A DNA stretch of 37,031 bases from Staphylococcus croceilyticus (GTDB lineage: Bacteria; Bacillota; Bacilli; Staphylococcales; Staphylococcaceae): the NCBI RefSeq assembly GCF_002902575.1, contig NZ_PPRD01000003.1, forward strand, positions 1 to 37,031, read 5' to 3'. Numbering within the stretch: position 1 is the first letter of the stretch; each line of letters starts with the position of its first letter. The notes beneath the pieces are model-generated. The model was not told the DNA's origin. It searched no databases and saw only the letters and a list, made by a program, of their open reading frames with translations. Below, piece after piece: positions 35,932 to 37,031 of the stretch. The position numbers and the translations under genes are program-made.

Positions 35932-35946
35932 AATTTTTTGAAATTT
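35932..35946. promoter_or_regulatory. CodY-like box upstream of the LPXTG gene
   Basis: AATTTTTTGAAATTT matches the CodY consensus at 13 of 15 positions, 124-138 bp upstream of the start codon in very AT-rich DNA, so a chance match is quite possible. Confidence 0.25.
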
Positions 35947-35987
35947 CATTAAATAAAAAAGAGCTCTCGAATTCAATTAAATAATAT

Positions 35988-36017
35988 GCACCCTATAAAG
36001 TTAGACTTTTAGGGTGC
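35988..36017 (-). terminator. Hairpin after the lipoprotein gene (probable terminator)
   Basis: GCACCCT/AGGGTGC (35988-35994 with 36011-36017), extended by A/T pairs, lies 9 bp after the lipoprotein stop. The following minus-strand sequence ATATTATTTAATTG is T-rich but not a clean run. The loop-side sequence ATAAAGTTAGACTTTT also resembles IS3-family ends (see findings). Confidence 0.5.
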
Positions 36018-36026
36018 TAATCATAT

Positions 36027-36956
36027 TTATAGATTATCAAATTCTTTATTTTTCTTTTCTTTTTCTTGTTTTGCATCTTCAGTATCTTCATATTTTTTTA
36101 CTTCTCCATTTGAAGTATCTTTATCTAACACTATTTTAGTATTTTTTGGAACTTCAGTAATCAATACGAAACTGTAGTGATCATCATAGCGCGAATCTTT
36201 GTCACCCTCATAAACTACACCGATGCCAGCATATGTTTTACCATTTGCTTCAAATGGTTTAATAGCAACTTGTTTTCCATTTGGAAAATCTCCGTGTGAC
36301 TGAATTGCTGGTTCATAAGTAGTTTTCCAACTAGCCTTAGGGTGATCATCTAATATTTCTCCACTTTTAGCTGTATATTTTGCAAAATTAAAGTTTTCAA
36401 AGTATAGTTTACCATCTTTCATGTAGAAAGTTTTTTTAATTTCTTTAGGCGAATTATTTAACGTTAATGGTTCTTGATCATCATAGGTAGAATTATAATC
36501 ATTTAAATTTATCTTTTGTAATTTTTCAAACTTACGAATATTTTCATCGTCAGAATTTCCAGCTAGTTTTTTAAATATTATATCTTTAGGTACTTCGTCT
36601 TGAGTTCCAGAAAATTCAAAAGTATATGTAAAACCTTTATTATCCTTAACATAGTGTACTTCATCTAGTAATGCATCATTTATAGTTTTTTCCCCATCTT
36701 TTTCAAACTCTTCAACATTTATACCACTAGGAGTCCCAGCTTGAAAAGTATATAATAAATGTTGTTTTCCATCTTTAAAAATATCACTAAATGTTGTTTC
36801 TTTATAATTTTCACTATTAGAATTATCACTTTTATTATTTACATTTTGATTACTACTTGTTTTCGTGGATTTCTTTGAATTTTCATTATCATTATTATGA
36901 CCACAAGCCCCTAATATTAAAGCTGAACTAAGTATACCGATTGCTATCTTTTTCAT
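36027..36956 (-). CDS. Staphylococcal lipoprotein of unknown function
   Basis: A 309-residue predicted lipoprotein. MKKIAIGILSSALILGAC carries a lipobox LGAC with the lipidated Cys18, followed by a disordered Asn/Ser/Lys-rich linker to about residue 50. The rest is a soluble extracellular domain with alternating strands, many aromatic residues (YTFEFSG, KLYFENFNF, DDHYSFVLITEVP) and a highly charged Lys/Glu tail. I do not recognise the family and assign no function. The start ATG 36956 follows TTGGAGG; the in-frame TTG at 36968 lies inside this SD and is rejected. A good promoter is present upstream, so the gene is complete in this window. It is in the same direction as the LPXTG gene, 218 bp away and separated by a hairpin. 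Confidence 0.82.
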   Translation of the reverse strand: MKKIAIGILSSALILGACGHNNDNENSKKSTKTSSNQNVNNKSDNSNSENYKETTFSDIFKDGKQHLLYTFQAGTPSGINVEEFEKDGEKTINDALLDEVHYVKDNKGFTYTFEFSGTQDEVPKDIIFKKLAGNSDDENIRKFEKLQKINLNDYNSTYDDQEPLTLNNSPKEIKKTFYMKDGKLYFENFNFAKYTAKSGEILDDHPKASWKTTYEPAIQSHGDFPNGKQVAIKPFEANGKTYAGIGVVYEGDKDSRYDDHYSFVLITEVPKNTKIVLDKDTSNGEVKKYEDTEDAKQEKEKKNKEFDNL

Positions 36957-36993
36957 AATATCCTCCAATGAAATATTAAATTATGTCTATCTC

Positions 36994-37021
36994 ATTGTAT
37001 AATACTAATTATATGTTTCAA
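36994..37021 (-). promoter_or_regulatory. Promoter of the lipoprotein gene
   Basis: On the minus strand TTGAAA (37021-37016), a 16-bp spacer and TACAAT (36999-36994), 37 bp before the ATG. Confidence 0.55.
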
Positions 37022-37031
37022 TACTTTATTC

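Overview
The window is a low-GC (roughly one third G+C) Firmicute chromosome segment. Its protein content and gene order (amino-acid permease, pyk-pfkA-accA-accD-malic enzyme-dnaE, ald-usp-ackA, tpx, thiI, ezrA, rpsD, serA, GlcNAc-type PTS) are those of the core Staphylococcus chromosome. From recall of other staphylococcal maps, the order closely follows the block that in S. aureus begins next to citZ/icd and ends at the GlcNAc PTS gene. The last 2 kb differ from what I remember of S. aureus, so a coagulase-negative species is likely, but I cannot name it.

Layout. 1-1535: an AAT-family amino-acid permease with its own promoter and terminator. 1480-1914: the only gene-free stretch over 300 bp; it holds the terminators of the flanking genes and, on the minus strand, the decayed 5' end of an IS200/IS605-type transposase. 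1915-13746 (minus): lower glycolysis (pfkA-pyk), malonyl-CoA synthesis (accD-accA), malic enzyme, and the unit CBS/DRTGG regulator-nrnA-dnaE. 13975-18415: two universal stress proteins, a UPF0173 hydrolase, an M24 peptidase and alanine dehydrogenase. 18428-26441 (minus): ackA, a YtxK-like methyltransferase, tpx, a TSUP transporter, the cysteine desulfurase-thiI pair for tRNA 4-thiouridine, and ezrA. 26572-32063 (mostly plus): free Met-R-SO reductase, rpsD with a structured leader, a glycerophosphodiesterase, an OsmC protein, and an aminotransferase-serA operon. 32116-34924 (minus): a HAD phosphatase and a PTS IICB permease. 35200-36956 (minus): a small LPXTG surface protein and a lipoprotein, apparently lineage-specific.

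Functional logic. Most of the block is carbon flow around PEP, pyruvate and acetyl-CoA: PTS import, Pfk and Pyk, malic enzyme, alanine dehydrogenase, acetate kinase and acetyl-CoA carboxylase. The regulatory sites I can read fit this. There is a cre box matching the TGNAARCGNWWWCA consensus at every position before ald, and weaker cre-like sites before pfkA and the PTS gene. CodY-like 15-mers (12-13 of 15) lie before the permease, between ald and usp, before the aminotransferase-serA operon and before the LPXTG gene. These are pattern matches by eye and have not been tested.

I found no tRNA or rRNA genes, CRISPR array, prophage, complete insertion sequence, or convincing new multi-gene system. 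The more unusual points are the IS200 remnant, a strong terminator-like hairpin touching the RBS of the methyltransferase gene, a Usp protein lacking the ATP-loop glycines beside one that has them, and the surface-protein/lipoprotein end of the window.
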